DNA from: Fictibacillus sp. BK138
Lineage (GTDB): Bacteria; Bacillota; Bacilli; Bacillales; Fictibacillaceae
Assembly: GCF_004216955.1 (NCBI RefSeq)
Contig: NZ_SGXL01000001.1
Coordinates: forward strand, 434,001 to 498,000
DNA: 64,000 bases
Direction: 5' to 3'
The notes below the pieces were generated by a model that made no database searches, was not told the origin of the DNA, and saw nothing but the letters and a program-made list of their open reading frames with translations. The position numbers and the translations under genes are program-made. Positions 26,147-35,215 of the stretch are shown in pieces (the stretch's first letter is position 1; each line of letters opens with the position of its first letter).

Positions 26147-26290
26147 TTTGAGCGAAAAGCGATGTATTTTGAGCGATACTCGTCTGTTTTGAGTGGTACT
26201 CGAGCATTTTGAGCGTAGATCAAGGATTCTGAGCGTAACGGAGTATTTTTGAGCGAACGTGTAACAGATAAAAGAACACGTACCGTAAAA
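26147..26290. repeat. Array A4: 20-21-nt units with core TTTGAGCG, plus constant tail
   Basis: Five units of 20 or 21 bases (TTTGAGCGAAA, TTTGAGCGATA, TTTGAGTGGTA, TTTGAGCGTAG, TCTGAGCGTAA) end in the same constant segment (26251-26290) as arrays A3 and A6. The array lies between the orphan terminator and the terminator of the HTH-TPR gene. Confidence 0.85.
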
Positions 26291-26298
26291 CGCTACCA

Positions 26299-26331
26299 TA
26301 AAAAAAGACAACTAAAATAATTTTAGTTGTC
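26299..26331 (-). terminator. Terminator of the HTH-TPR regulator
   Basis: GACAACTAAAA and TTTTAGTTGTC form an 11-bp stem around TAA, with an A-run on the plus strand (U-tail on the minus transcript), just past the stop at 26337. Confidence 0.92.
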
Positions 26332-26336
26332 CCATC

Positions 26337-27605
26337 TTACACATATGTAACCCCAACTTGATGCATATTTTTCAGTGCCTCAAATGCCAAGGAATAATAC
26401 TGACTCGCTTGTTTATACTTTTGCTGATTCTCGTAATACTTTCCGAGAATGGGATAATAATCGGCAAGGTGGACCCATTCGTTTCTTTGCTCGAAGTAGG
26501 GAATCAGTTCGTTGACCATAAAATCAGCGTTTATTTCACCGTATTTAAACAGGTGTTTAAAATAGAGAAAATGCAGTTCAAATCCCCGGTTAAGCGGATC
26601 AGCTTGAACTTGTTCCATCCATGCATCTATGATCTCTAAGCCTTTTGCAGATTGATTGGTCTTTTCGTATTCTTTCACTAGTGCAAAGATCGTCATTATT
26701 TTTGCAGATAGGGTTACCTTTTCTTTTGCTGCCAGGCTTTTTAAATACAGCTCGATTGCTTGATCTGCTTCACCTTTGTGTGTTGCGATGCTTCCTAAGT
26801 TGTGATAGATCACGCCGTGTAAAACGTCGTCATTAAAAGTGTTCGCAATGGTTTCGGCAAGCAATAGTTGATTAGTAGATTCATCAAAATTTTTAACGCG
26901 AAGATGTACGATTGCCAGGATTATTCTGCAATCGGCACATCTTTTAAAGAAGTAGTTTTTTTCAAATATCTCTAATGCCCGCGCCGTATATTCCAGAGCA
27001 ACAATATTTCTATACAGCTGGTTTGCTGTGAGACCGATCATGTACAGCAGATATCCTTTTTCCCAATCTTGAAAACGATGATTTTCCAATTGTTTTTCCG
27101 CCTTCAAAAAATAGTGAAATGCCTCATCATATTCATTTAAAAAGTAGGATAGCTGACCTTTGGCGAGCAAGTAATAAAAGGCTTTTTCCCCTTTCATCAC
27201 ATTGCCTATATGTGAAACTTCGTCTAGCAACGCGTGAACCCCATGGGTTTCTAGTTTAGTCATCATAATATAGATACTTTTGAAAATCTTGTGCAAGATA
27301 TCATCATCGACAGATTGCAGAGGGGAAGCTGCCAAAGCGTTAAACTTTTGCTCCGCAGATTTATGGTCTCTCTGATAAAGAGAATAAAAAAGTTCTATAT
27401 ACTTTTGAATCATCTCATTTTCGTTAATGGACTCGAGTCTTACTTCTAACCGGGCGGCTAAATGCTGCTGGATTTCATTTGAAGGCTGAGTCACACCGTT
27501 TTCAATCTTGCTTAAATAAGGAATCGAACAGATCCCGGCCGCCAGTTCTTGTTGGGATAAGTTTTTGACTTTTCGAAAGTACCGAATCTTTTCGCCAAGA
27601 TGCAT
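26337..27605 (-). CDS. HTH-TPR regulator (RRNPPL-like)
   Basis: 422 residues. The N-terminal XRE-type helix-turn-helix (about 3-60) reads LSQQELAAGICSIPYLSKIENGVTQPS. The rest consists of TPR-like helical pairs to the end (for example VIYHNLGSIATHKGEADQAIELY). This is the plan of peptide-responsive regulators such as NprR, PlcR and the Rap group. I start at ATG 27605, which has GGGGGT 9 bases upstream; an ATG at 27623 precedes that site. No secreted signalling peptide gene is visible next to it. Sporulation control is possible given the adjacent ger operon, but this is inference. Confidence 0.82.
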   Translation of the reverse strand: MHLGEKIRYFRKVKNLSQQELAAGICSIPYLSKIENGVTQPSNEIQQHLAARLEVRLESINENEMIQKYIELFYSLYQRDHKSAEQKFNALAASPLQSVDDDILHKIFKSIYIMMTKLETHGVHALLDEVSHIGNVMKGEKAFYYLLAKGQLSYFLNEYDEAFHYFLKAEKQLENHRFQDWEKGYLLYMIGLTANQLYRNIVALEYTARALEIFEKNYFFKRCADCRIILAIVHLRVKNFDESTNQLLLAETIANTFNDDVLHGVIYHNLGSIATHKGEADQAIELYLKSLAAKEKVTLSAKIMTIFALVKEYEKTNQSAKGLEIIDAWMEQVQADPLNRGFELHFLYFKHLFKYGEINADFMVNELIPYFEQRNEWVHLADYYPILGKYYENQQKYKQASQYYSLAFEALKNMHQVGVTYV

Positions 27606-27831
27606 TTCTTTTACCCCCGCCATTTTTCTTTGATTTTAACACTTAATATGATAGGAAAATACCTTTATCAATCTGTTTAGTAATTAATAAGGAAAGCTGA
27701 ATGATTCCAAGTTGGGAAACAATGATCATTTTCGCAAGATTAGTACCCTTTTATCCGCAATGTTTCCCAATTTTCACAGCTTCTATTTTAGGTATAATTA
27801 TCTATGACAAATAACATCTAAGGTGATAAGC

Positions 27832-27984
27832 ATGCATATCCAAAAAGGAAATATCGTTACATATCAGGATGAACCTCATATAATAGTCCACGTTTATACG
27901 TCTGATTATATAGAAATAAGAAGAGTAGGAGAAAGGTTTATTTCACGCGTTATTTTAGTACATAAATCGGAAGTGACCGAATAA
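27832..27984 (+). CDS. Small soluble protein (50 aa)
   Basis: AAGGTGATAAGC precedes an ATG at 27832. The 50-residue product begins MHIQKGNIVTYQDEPH and looks like a compact beta-rich domain (alternating hydrophobic strands, KGNIVTY then PHIIVHVYTSDYIEIRRV), like small SH3- or KOW-type folds. TATAAT at about 27793 may be the -10. It stands alone, divergent from the HTH-TPR gene. Unknown function. Confidence 0.6.
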   Translation: MHIQKGNIVTYQDEPHIIVHVYTSDYIEIRRVGERFISRVILVHKSEVTE

Positions 27985-28149
27985 AACGGTAATTCAAATA
28001 TATAAAGGCTGGAAAAAGGCAGAGGATGACCTGGAAAAGGGTTGTTCTCTTTTTTGTTTTTTTCTTTCGAAAACCATGTAAGTACAAATATATTTTACCG
28101 ATATAGAATAGGTAGTATTTCTATTTTCTATATACAGGGAGTTATCACA

Positions 28150-30585
28150 ATGGACGCTGTTTCTAGTTCGTATCATATACCGCTCGTCATTCTATCAATC
28201 GTTATTGCTATCTTAGCGTCTTACGCAGCTTTGGACTTGGCCATTCAGGTGAATAAAGCAAAATCAATCGCACGGCATATATGGGTTGGTGCAGGTGCTT
28301 TTGCCATGGGTTTAGGGATCTGGGCAATGCATTTTATTGCGATGCTGGCTTTCCACCTCTCCATCCCGGTAACCTATAACGTTACACTCGTCATCTTTTC
28401 CATCCTTCCGGCGATCATCGCTTCGGCGTTAGCCCTCTTTATCATTAGCAGAACAACCATGGGGAGAAGGCAAGTCTTGCTCGGTGCGTTTTTTATGGCT
28501 GCAGGTATTGTATCGATGCATTACTCGGGCATGGAAGCGATGAAGATGGACGCGGTTATTGAATATAACCGTTTTATATGGGGACTTTCCGCGATAATCG
28601 CTTTTGTCGTATCAATTGTGGCTCTTTATCTATTATCTTTTGTCAGCCAAAACTATCGGTCAAGAAAACTTCCATGGATAAAAACAGTCAGTGCGCTGAT
28701 CATGGGGATCGCGATTTCTGGAATGCATTATACCGGGATGGCGGCAGCGAGCTATAAGCCGCATCAACATGCTGATTTAAATGGTGCAGCACCTTTTAAT
28801 AGCACGTTGCTAGCTTATGCCATTGGAATTGTAATCCTAATCTTGTTGGGACTCGTATTCCTTAGTACGTTTATTGATAGGCGGTTTGAATATCAATCCA
28901 TTCAGTCTGAGAGAAAGTTCCGTTCGCTGATTGAGTCCGCCAACGACGCGATTATTTTATCGGACAGCCGAGGGACTATCATCTCTTGGAATAAAGGTGC
29001 AGAATGTATTTTCGGTTTTCATAAAAATGAAGTGTTGGGGAAAAATTTGCAGATCATCATTCCTGAAAAGTATCAAGAAGCGCATCAAAAAGGGATGGCC
29101 CGGTATCTTGCGACTGGCGAACCAAAAGTCATGGGTAAAACCGTTGAATTAGAAGGAGTAAGAAAAGACGGCAGCGAGTTTCCGATCGAGCTGTCACTCG
29201 CTAGCTGGAAGGAAGACGGTAATGTGTTCTTCAGCAGCATAATCCGAGATATAAGTCTAAGAAAGAAAAACGAAGAAAAAATTAACCAGATGATTTATCG
29301 AGATCCGCTGACAGGACTGCCGAACCGGCTTTTATTAAATGACCGGCTGGGACAAGCGCTCGATCAAGCGAACAACAACAAACAGACGCTTGGCATCATG
29401 TTTATTGATTTAGATCGTTTTAAATACATTAATGATACGCTGGGGCATGCTGTCGGTGATGAATTATTGATCGAAGTTGCCAAGCGCATTGAGGCGTGTG
29501 TCGGCAAAGCAGATACGGTCTCTCGCCAGGGCGGGGATGAGTTTATTGTCCTTGTGCCGAATACGACTTCAGATGAGGTTACGAAAAAAGCGCAAAAAGT
29601 CATTGATTCGTTTAGTCATTCTGTGATGTTGAATGAACAGGAGCTGTTTGTTACCCCTTCAATTGGGATTTCCATGTATCCTGGAGATGGCCGGGATATT
29701 GAGGCGCTGATCAAAAATGCCGACACGGCGATGTACCGAGTAAAGGAACAAGGGAAAAACAACTTTCAATTCTACACGCCAGAGATGAATGAAGCTGTCA
29801 CGAAAAAAATGCAGCTTGAGGTTGGACTTCGAAAAGCGTTAGAACGGAATGAATTTCACATCGTGTATCAACCTCAAATCGATGTGAAGACGGGGCAAGT
29901 AATTGGAGCCGAGGCACTCCTTCGCTGGGAGCACCCGGAATGGGGGAGCATTTCGCCTGCTGAATTTATACCAATTGCAGAAGAAACAGGACTCATTCTA
30001 CAAATTGGGGAATGGGTGCTGCGCGGGGCTTGTTTGCAGAATAAGCAGTGGCAGAAGTATGGTTTCCGTGAGTTGCGTGTCGCTGTTAATATATCATCCC
30101 GCCAATTTCAGCAGAGTGATCTCGTTGAAAGGGTAAGCGAAATATTGAAAGAAACAGGACTTGCGCCGGAGTATCTTGAACTGGAGCTTACCGAGAGCAT
30201 CATTCAAGACTCCAAGTATGCGGTGGCGAAAATGCAGCAGCTAAAGGAGATGGGGATTCATTTATCAATCGATGACTTCGGAACAGGCTACTCATCGTTA
30301 AGTTATCTGAAGACCTTCCCAATCCATACATTGAAGATTGACCGAAGTTTTACAAGTAACATATATACAGATTCGAAAGATGCTTCGCTCGTTGAAACGA
30401 TTATATCAATGGCGCACAACTTAAACCTGAAAGTAATTGCAGAAGGAGTAGAGACAGAAGAACAACTCCAGTTTCTGCAGCAAAAGCAATGTAACGAAGC
30501 GCAAGGCTACTTTTTCAGCCGTCCCATTTCGGCGAGTGCGATGGAAGAGGTTTTGCAAGGAGAATCGACAGCTGAGGTGCATTAA
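28150..30585 (+). CDS. MHYT-PAS-GGDEF-EAL cyclic-di-GMP signalling protein
   Basis: 811 residues from ATG 28150, with GGGAG 9 bases upstream. The first 240 residues form a seven-helix MHYT sensor with the repeated motifs AMHFIAM, SMHYSGM and GMHYTGM, thought to bind copper and sense gas or redox state. A PAS domain follows (about 255-375). The GGDEF domain carries an intact RQGGDEF near residue 460, so diguanylate cyclase activity is likely. The EAL domain starts GAEALLRW near 585 and has DDFGTGYSSL, LKIDRSF and EGVETEEQ, so phosphodiesterase activity is also likely. It both makes and breaks the signal or switches between the two. Single gene. Confidence 0.95.
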   Translation: MDAVSSSYHIPLVILSIVIAILASYAALDLAIQVNKAKSIARHIWVGAGAFAMGLGIWAMHFIAMLAFHLSIPVTYNVTLVIFSILPAIIASALALFIISRTTMGRRQVLLGAFFMAAGIVSMHYSGMEAMKMDAVIEYNRFIWGLSAIIAFVVSIVALYLLSFVSQNYRSRKLPWIKTVSALIMGIAISGMHYTGMAAASYKPHQHADLNGAAPFNSTLLAYAIGIVILILLGLVFLSTFIDRRFEYQSIQSERKFRSLIESANDAIILSDSRGTIISWNKGAECIFGFHKNEVLGKNLQIIIPEKYQEAHQKGMARYLATGEPKVMGKTVELEGVRKDGSEFPIELSLASWKEDGNVFFSSIIRDISLRKKNEEKINQMIYRDPLTGLPNRLLLNDRLGQALDQANNNKQTLGIMFIDLDRFKYINDTLGHAVGDELLIEVAKRIEACVGKADTVSRQGGDEFIVLVPNTTSDEVTKKAQKVIDSFSHSVMLNEQELFVTPSIGISMYPGDGRDIEALIKNADTAMYRVKEQGKNNFQFYTPEMNEAVTKKMQLEVGLRKALERNEFHIVYQPQIDVKTGQVIGAEALLRWEHPEWGSISPAEFIPIAEETGLILQIGEWVLRGACLQNKQWQKYGFRELRVAVNISSRQFQQSDLVERVSEILKETGLAPEYLELELTESIIQDSKYAVAKMQQLKEMGIHLSIDDFGTGYSSLSYLKTFPIHTLKIDRSFTSNIYTDSKDASLVETIISMAHNLNLKVIAEGVETEEQLQFLQQKQCNEAQGYFFSRPISASAMEEVLQGESTAEVH

Positions 30586-30615
30586 AAAAGAACCCGTTGA
30601 TTGCGGGTTCTTTTC
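30586..30615. terminator. Bidirectional terminator
   Basis: AAGAACCCG (30588-30596) pairs with CGGGTTCTT (30604-30612), with A and T tracts on both sides between convergent genes. Confidence 0.9.
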
Positions 30616-30617
30616 GT

Positions 30618-30992
30618 TTAACGAATTAGATGCTCTTTAAACACTTGTTTAAAAAAAGGCTTAAAACCAATTTCGATTGTTTGCTCCAAATCCTCATGAA
30701 ACCTGGTTAAAAGCATAGAAGAACGTTCCTTTTCATCGGCTGTGATCTCTAGTTTTTGAACTTGTTTTAAATCTAGCAAAGAGATTAACCGATTAGATTT
30801 GCGACAAATCACTTGTATTTTTACTTCACCATAGGAAGGAGATAGCACGATTAGAAAGTCTTCCTCACCATTTGAAAATTGATAGGTTGCTTGATTGTAG
30901 TAAAAAGGTAAATCTTTTGAAGAGGTGTCATACAATCTCGGTTCGCATTCAAATAAAGAGAGAAGGTCAGTTTCGTCGGGAAAAACAGGCAA
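30618..30992 (-). CDS. Hypothetical protein (124 aa)
   Basis: A soluble, mildly acidic protein beginning at a TTG (30992) with GGAAGGA about 11 bases upstream. Predicted mixed strands in the first two thirds and a helical end. No motif recognised; the start codon is the least certain point. Confidence 0.6.
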   Translation of the reverse strand: MPVFPDETDLLSLFECEPRLYDTSSKDLPFYYNQATYQFSNGEEDFLIVLSPSYGEVKIQVICRKSNRLISLLDLKQVQKLEITADEKERSSMLLTRFHEDLEQTIEIGFKPFFKQVFKEHLIR

Positions 30993-31091
30993 TATTTACT
31001 CAATCCTTCCTTTATTAAAATTTTCTTGAGCTATACAACCTAAAATAATCCTTCCTATAAACCAAAGGAAAAAAGAAGAGATTGCAAATCC

Positions 31092-31652
31092 TTATTCCCC
31101 CCACTTTTCCGGTCCAATACTCCATATCCCCACTACATATCTAGTTCTAGGAAGATACTCTAATTCTAGTACTCTGCGTTCATACTTAAATTCATCAAGA
31201 ATAATTGTATTCTGATACTCAACATCGTGAATGGTTATGGTTTGAGCCACATGTCCTCTATTTGTTGTTGTTCTGAATTCAGCGATTCCTCTAGTTTTTT
31301 CAGTATTATTACTTATGTAGTCAGGGAGATCTAAAACGTAATTCCAAAATGCAAATGAATAAAAAAATATGAATAGACCTCCGATTGAAATAACTAGCCA
31401 CAATGTTCTCACTAAATAATTTCCAACTGCAGCAAGAGGGCCAGTAAATATCTCTTTCCTTTTAAAAGCGGCTACACCAAATGCAACTAAACCTATATTT
31501 GTAAGTAATAGCATAAGTGTGAAGCACCAATAGATATGTTGGAAGAAAGACATGATAACGCCGTCAATCATGATCAGCCAGAAAAAAAACCAACTTCTCC
31601 TTTTCTGCCGATTACGAACTTGTTCTTCCTGAAGCTGTCTAATAAGATCCAT
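31092..31652 (-). CDS. Membrane protein with extracytoplasmic C-terminal domain
   Basis: 186 residues from ATG 31652 (AGAGGG 9 bases upstream). A basic, helical N-terminus is followed by two closely spaced helices, a third near residues 85-110, and a beta-rich C-terminal domain of about 75 residues with several Tyr and Arg. Unknown function. Confidence 0.65.
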   Translation of the reverse strand: MDLIRQLQEEQVRNRQKRRSWFFFWLIMIDGVIMSFFQHIYWCFTLMLLLTNIGLVAFGVAAFKRKEIFTGPLAAVGNYLVRTLWLVISIGGLFIFFYSFAFWNYVLDLPDYISNNTEKTRGIAEFRTTTNRGHVAQTITIHDVEYQNTIILDEFKYERRVLELEYLPRTRYVVGIWSIGPEKWGE

Positions 31653-31817
31653 GCTGAAAGCCCTCTCTAGTATTCTCATTTTTATTATTACATTAATTTG
31701 TTCTATTTCAATATATTGTTATATTAAAAATTATATGGATGTCTAAGAAAACAGTCTGACTAAACAGTGAAACAAAGGTCTCTTGTACGTCGTCTAATCA
31801 AGACAGGAGGGATTTCC

Positions 31818-32357
31818 ATGCCTAAAAAAATTACTCTTTCTTTAATTGTCTGCTTCTTCATACTTGTTACAGCGTGCTCCAATATTGATACAAATACTGC
31901 CAAATCAAAAGGAAAGCCCCAAAAAGACCATGGTTTTGTTGGTTATGTAACAAGCTGGGATGAGAGAGGCAGGGCTTTAGTGATCTCGACGGAAAAGAGG
32001 AATCTAGGGCAAAAGGATAAAGAATATTACTCTGCCATTTATTTTTCAGATGTCCCTCGAAGTATTAAGGTTGGTCAAAAAGTTAGCGTGGAAATTGATG
32101 GGTTAGTATTAGAGTCAATGCCTGGCCAAAGTTCTGCAAAAAGTGTAAAAGTTCTTCATGCTACAGTTAAAAATAAAACCAAGCTTAAAGAATATGAAGC
32201 AGTTGCAAAAGCGATGGAGAAGCTGGACAAGAATTTTCTAGTCATAAAAAAAGTAGAATATGATGAAAAAACAAAAGAGTGGCAGGTGGTTGTTCGAACA
32301 CCAGCAGGTGAATGGGAATTTGATGAACAAACAGTTGTTATAAAAGACGATCAATAG
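31818..32357 (+). CDS. YobA-like lipoprotein, DUF3221
   Basis: 179 residues from ATG 31818 with AGGAGG 7 bases upstream. Lipobox VTAC near residue 19. The middle domain (GFVGYVTSWDERGRALVIS to KSVKVL) has the small beta-barrel pattern of DUF3221 proteins such as B. subtilis YobA. A second short domain follows at the C-terminus. Anchored outside the membrane; role unknown. Confidence 0.75.
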   Translation: MPKKITLSLIVCFFILVTACSNIDTNTAKSKGKPQKDHGFVGYVTSWDERGRALVISTEKRNLGQKDKEYYSAIYFSDVPRSIKVGQKVSVEIDGLVLESMPGQSSAKSVKVLHATVKNKTKLKEYEAVAKAMEKLDKNFLVIKKVEYDEKTKEWQVVVRTPAGEWEFDEQTVVIKDDQ

Positions 32358-32578
32358 GATATTATCATAACCTGGTTCATTCAACCTCCTCTTTTCTAAT
32401 TTAGTAAAATATAACTTAAGCACAGATGAAAAGTAAAAAAAAGACATAATAAAAATGAACTGGCTCTTTTCCACTTCATTGACTGGTATTCTATGTAATA
32501 ATGAGGGCTTATGTACACTATTTCACAATCAAGGGTAAAAAGAAAAGCGAGGGTAAAACTGGTGATCTATCTATGTGG

Positions 32579-32908
32579 TTATTCGAGGGTATTCAGCTGA
32601 TCTTCCCGTGCTTTCTGACTCAGTTCGTTTGAATAGTTGATAGCGTCGTGTATGGATGAAAAGTGCTGTGACGAGAAGTACGGTGACTTGTAACAGTTTA
32701 CTTTTTTTGAATCAGATGGGTAGATGAGAACTTTCCACTGATAAATATCGGGCTGTTTTTCACTGCCTTCCATCGCGATGAGCCAGTGTGTGGACCCTTC
32801 GTGCGAAGTATTCTCTCCTGATTTCTGCAAAAGAGCTGCTCGATCATTCTCTCCGATAAGAATGAGCCCCTTCTGGTAAAACTCCCTCATGTTCGGATAT
32901 CCGCTCAT
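32579..32908 (-). CDS. Hypothetical soluble protein (109 aa)
   Basis: ATG 32908 with GGGAGAG upstream; a longer frame to 32965 would contain that site. The product begins MSGYPNMREF, is polar and Ser-rich, and has a central strand pattern (WKVLIYPSD). No recognised family or neighbour link. Confidence 0.55.
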   Translation of the reverse strand: MSGYPNMREFYQKGLILIGENDRAALLQKSGENTSHEGSTHWLIAMEGSEKQPDIYQWKVLIYPSDSKKVNCYKSPYFSSQHFSSIHDAINYSNELSQKAREDQLNTLE

Positions 32909-33034
32909 ATGATCTCTCCCTTCAAAACATGATTTGTCCATTTCTTTCGGTAATGGCTTAACCATATTTCATGTATTAACTCATTGTATGCAGGGATAGG
33001 GGGGAAGATGATAGGCAGTTGTCTCAAATATAAA

Positions 33035-33065
33035 AATAAAAAACAGCTCTGATGAAGAGCTGTTT
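33035..33065 (-). terminator. Terminator overlapping a stop codon
   Basis: AAACAGCTCT (33041-33050) and AGAGCTGTTT (33056-33065) pair around GATGA. The TAA of the gene at 33064 lies within the stem. Confidence 0.88.
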
Positions 33066-33486
33066 AATAGGAAATTGTGTTATTGTGGTCTTCTTTTTCG
33101 ACGGCTAACCTAAATGTTAACAGAGCGAGAACAATTGTTAGAGGGGTCATGATCAATGTTTCAAGACCTGAAGTAGATGCCAAATTGCCGAATGTGTTTA
33201 TGATCATGAAGATGAAGATTATCCATACACCAGCATTTGCTGTTCTTTTAAGTTTTCCCGGAAAGATGTAACCTGCTTTTAGTCCGATGATAAATATAAA
33301 CAAGCATTGTATGAAGATCGACATGCCTTCCAGTCGATAAAGATCTGCCGTGTTATTTATTTGTCCGCCCCAAATGAAATGATAGGGCACAACTTTAAGT
33401 ATGATTAAGATATGTAATAAAAGTATTAACCCATTCATAACAAGCAAGAAATTACTGGTCATTTTAAGACTAATGAGATTTTTCAT
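33064..33486 (-). CDS. Four-helix membrane protein
   Basis: 140 residues with four hydrophobic helices and short loops, and a charged C-terminus (VEKEDHNN). The arrangement resembles small Bacillus integral membrane proteins of unknown role. Closed by a terminator overlapping its stop. Confidence 0.65.
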   Translation of the reverse strand: MKNLISLKMTSNFLLVMNGLILLLHILIILKVVPYHFIWGGQINNTADLYRLEGMSIFIQCLFIFIIGLKAGYIFPGKLKRTANAGVWIIFIFMIINTFGNLASTSGLETLIMTPLTIVLALLTFRLAVEKEDHNNTISY

Positions 33487-33576
33487 ACAGCACCCAACAT
33501 CCTTTTATTGGAATTTTAACGCATATGCTATTAATCATCTATATATGTTATGGGCTCTATGAAGCTATTATGAACG

Positions 33577-33606
33577 TAAAAAAAGGCCAATAAAGATGGC
33601 CTTTTC
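33577..33606 (-). terminator. Terminator of the amine-utilisation operon
   Basis: AAAAGGCCA and TGGCCTTTT (33581-33605) form a stem with A/T tracts, directly after the permease stop at 33608. Confidence 0.85.
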
Positions 33607-33607
33607 T

Positions 33608-35026
33608 TTATGCGTTTTTCTTTACTTCCAAATTCTCATCACTTTCCGCCTCTAATTCATCAAACACCCCAAACTCTTCTTCAATCGGAAGAAGCTTATG
33701 TCGTCCGACCGCAAGATAATAAACAGTTGCGGCTCCATAAATGAAAAGTAGTACACCGAGAAGCGGAATGTTTACTCCAAACAGCGGCAGGGATTGATTG
33801 AACACGCTGTAATAAATGACACAAAATAGCGAGATGACACCGAGCACGATTGCCACACCTGGAACGAGCGGGTATGAGACTTTAAACGGCCTGTGCAGGT
33901 TTGGTTCTTTTTTTCTTAAGATGAACAGGGAAACTAAGCTTAAGCAATACATCATCGCAGCACCAAATACCGCTAGGATAATGAGCTGGTTGGCAAATGT
34001 GGCGTTTGCTGCTGCAATGACACCGATACCTCCCGGGAGCAGAAGTCCCCACGTTGGAATTTGACGCTTTGATAATCTTGATAAAAATTTAGGCAGGTAG
34101 CCAGCGCGAGATAGGGCGAATGTCTGGCGCGAGTAGCCGATGATGATTCCATGCAAACTCGCAATTAGTCCAGCAAGTCCGATAACGGCAACTAACTTCG
34201 GTAGGAAATGACCTTCACCGTAAACAGACGCGAGTGCCTGTGGTAGCGGATTATCTGCTGGCTGACCAACACCGCCTCCAAGTCCGGCTGTGATGAAGAG
34301 CGTTCCGATCGTACAAATGGCGAGTGTTAAGATGCCGGCGATGAAGCCTTTTGGAATGTCTTTTTTCGGATTCCGCACTTCTTCAGCTGCCATCGCACCG
34401 CCTTCAACCGCGAGATAAAACCAGATCGCAAACGGAATCGCCATCCACATGCCTGTCCATCCGTTCGGAAGGGCATTTTCGTTAAAAATGTAGTCGAGTT
34501 GGACGTGTGTGGAGCCGGCTGCAAAATAAATAGCAAGCCCGATGAGTGCGATGATGGTTGCGACGAGCTCGATTAGTGCGGCGCCTTTTACACCGATCAT
34601 GTTGATTAATATGAAGAAGACGAACACGGCAACTGTCGCATAAACCGGGTTAATCGACGGGATGAGAAAGTTTATGTACGCGCCTGTCGCAACGGCAATG
34701 GCTGGTGGCGCGAACACGAACTCGATCAGAACCGAGATCCCCGTCATAAAACCTGCATAAGGTCCCATCGCACGCCTGGCATAAGCGGATGGCCCACCGG
34801 CGTGGGGGATGGAGGTCGAAAGCTCTGAATAGCTGAAAATAAACGCTGTGTAGAAAATCGTGATAAAGATGGCGGCGCCCATTAAGCCGAGCGTTCCGCC
34901 TTGTTCGAACCCGTAGTTCCAGCCGAAGTACTGGCCTGAAATAACCATACCGACGGCGATTGCCCATAAGTGTATGGGCTTTAGCGCTTTTTGCAGTCCT
35001 TGCTTATCGTAATTCATTTCCCCCAA
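33608..35026 (-). CDS. Ethanolamine-permease-like APC transporter
   Basis: 472 residues, twelve helices, of the amino acid-polyamine-organocation family. The stretches WAIAVGMVISGQYFGWNYG, PHAGGPSAYARRA and EGGAMAAEEVRNP are typical of the ethanolamine permease branch. I start at the TTG at 35026, which has AAGGAG 8 bases upstream; the ATG three codons later has its site too close. The frame continues upstream through array A5, which only mimics coding sequence. Last gene of the ALDH-ligase-SDR-permease operon, bringing the substrate into the cell. Other small amines are possible substrates. Confidence 0.85.
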   Translation of the reverse strand: MGEMNYDKQGLQKALKPIHLWAIAVGMVISGQYFGWNYGFEQGGTLGLMGAAIFITIFYTAFIFSYSELSTSIPHAGGPSAYARRAMGPYAGFMTGISVLIEFVFAPPAIAVATGAYINFLIPSINPVYATVAVFVFFILINMIGVKGAALIELVATIIALIGLAIYFAAGSTHVQLDYIFNENALPNGWTGMWMAIPFAIWFYLAVEGGAMAAEEVRNPKKDIPKGFIAGILTLAICTIGTLFITAGLGGGVGQPADNPLPQALASVYGEGHFLPKLVAVIGLAGLIASLHGIIIGYSRQTFALSRAGYLPKFLSRLSKRQIPTWGLLLPGGIGVIAAANATFANQLIILAVFGAAMMYCLSLVSLFILRKKEPNLHRPFKVSYPLVPGVAIVLGVISLFCVIYYSVFNQSLPLFGVNIPLLGVLLFIYGAATVYYLAVGRHKLLPIEEEFGVFDELEAESDENLEVKKNA

Positions 35027-35065
35027 TGTAAACACTCCTTTCGATTTTAAGTTTGTAGTTGAAAC

Positions 35066-35180
35066 TTGTGGATAAATGTTAAAAACTCGTGGATTGAAGC
35101 ACAAAATTTCTGGATTCAGCCCTGGTGGTTTTGGATTCACCGCTCAAACTTTTGGATTGAGCAGTGAATCATATGGACTG
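35066..35180. repeat. Array A5: exact 21-nt period, core GTGGATTCA
   Basis: Five full units of exactly 21 bases with core TGGATT (starting near 35077, 35098, 35119 and on to 35161) lie in the transcribed gap between the SDR and permease genes. The core is unrelated to that of A1-A4 but the period is the same. On the minus strand it reads as heptapeptides starting NP, which extends the permease frame artificially. Confidence 0.82.
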
Positions 35181-35215
35181 GTCAGCTTGCGGCTAGTTTT
35201 AGGACGCTAATTTCA

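Noticed and set aside
35027-35140. N-terminal extension of the permease gene
   Set aside because: It is made of array A5 units; the ribosome binding site AAGGAG lies after it, before TTG 35026.
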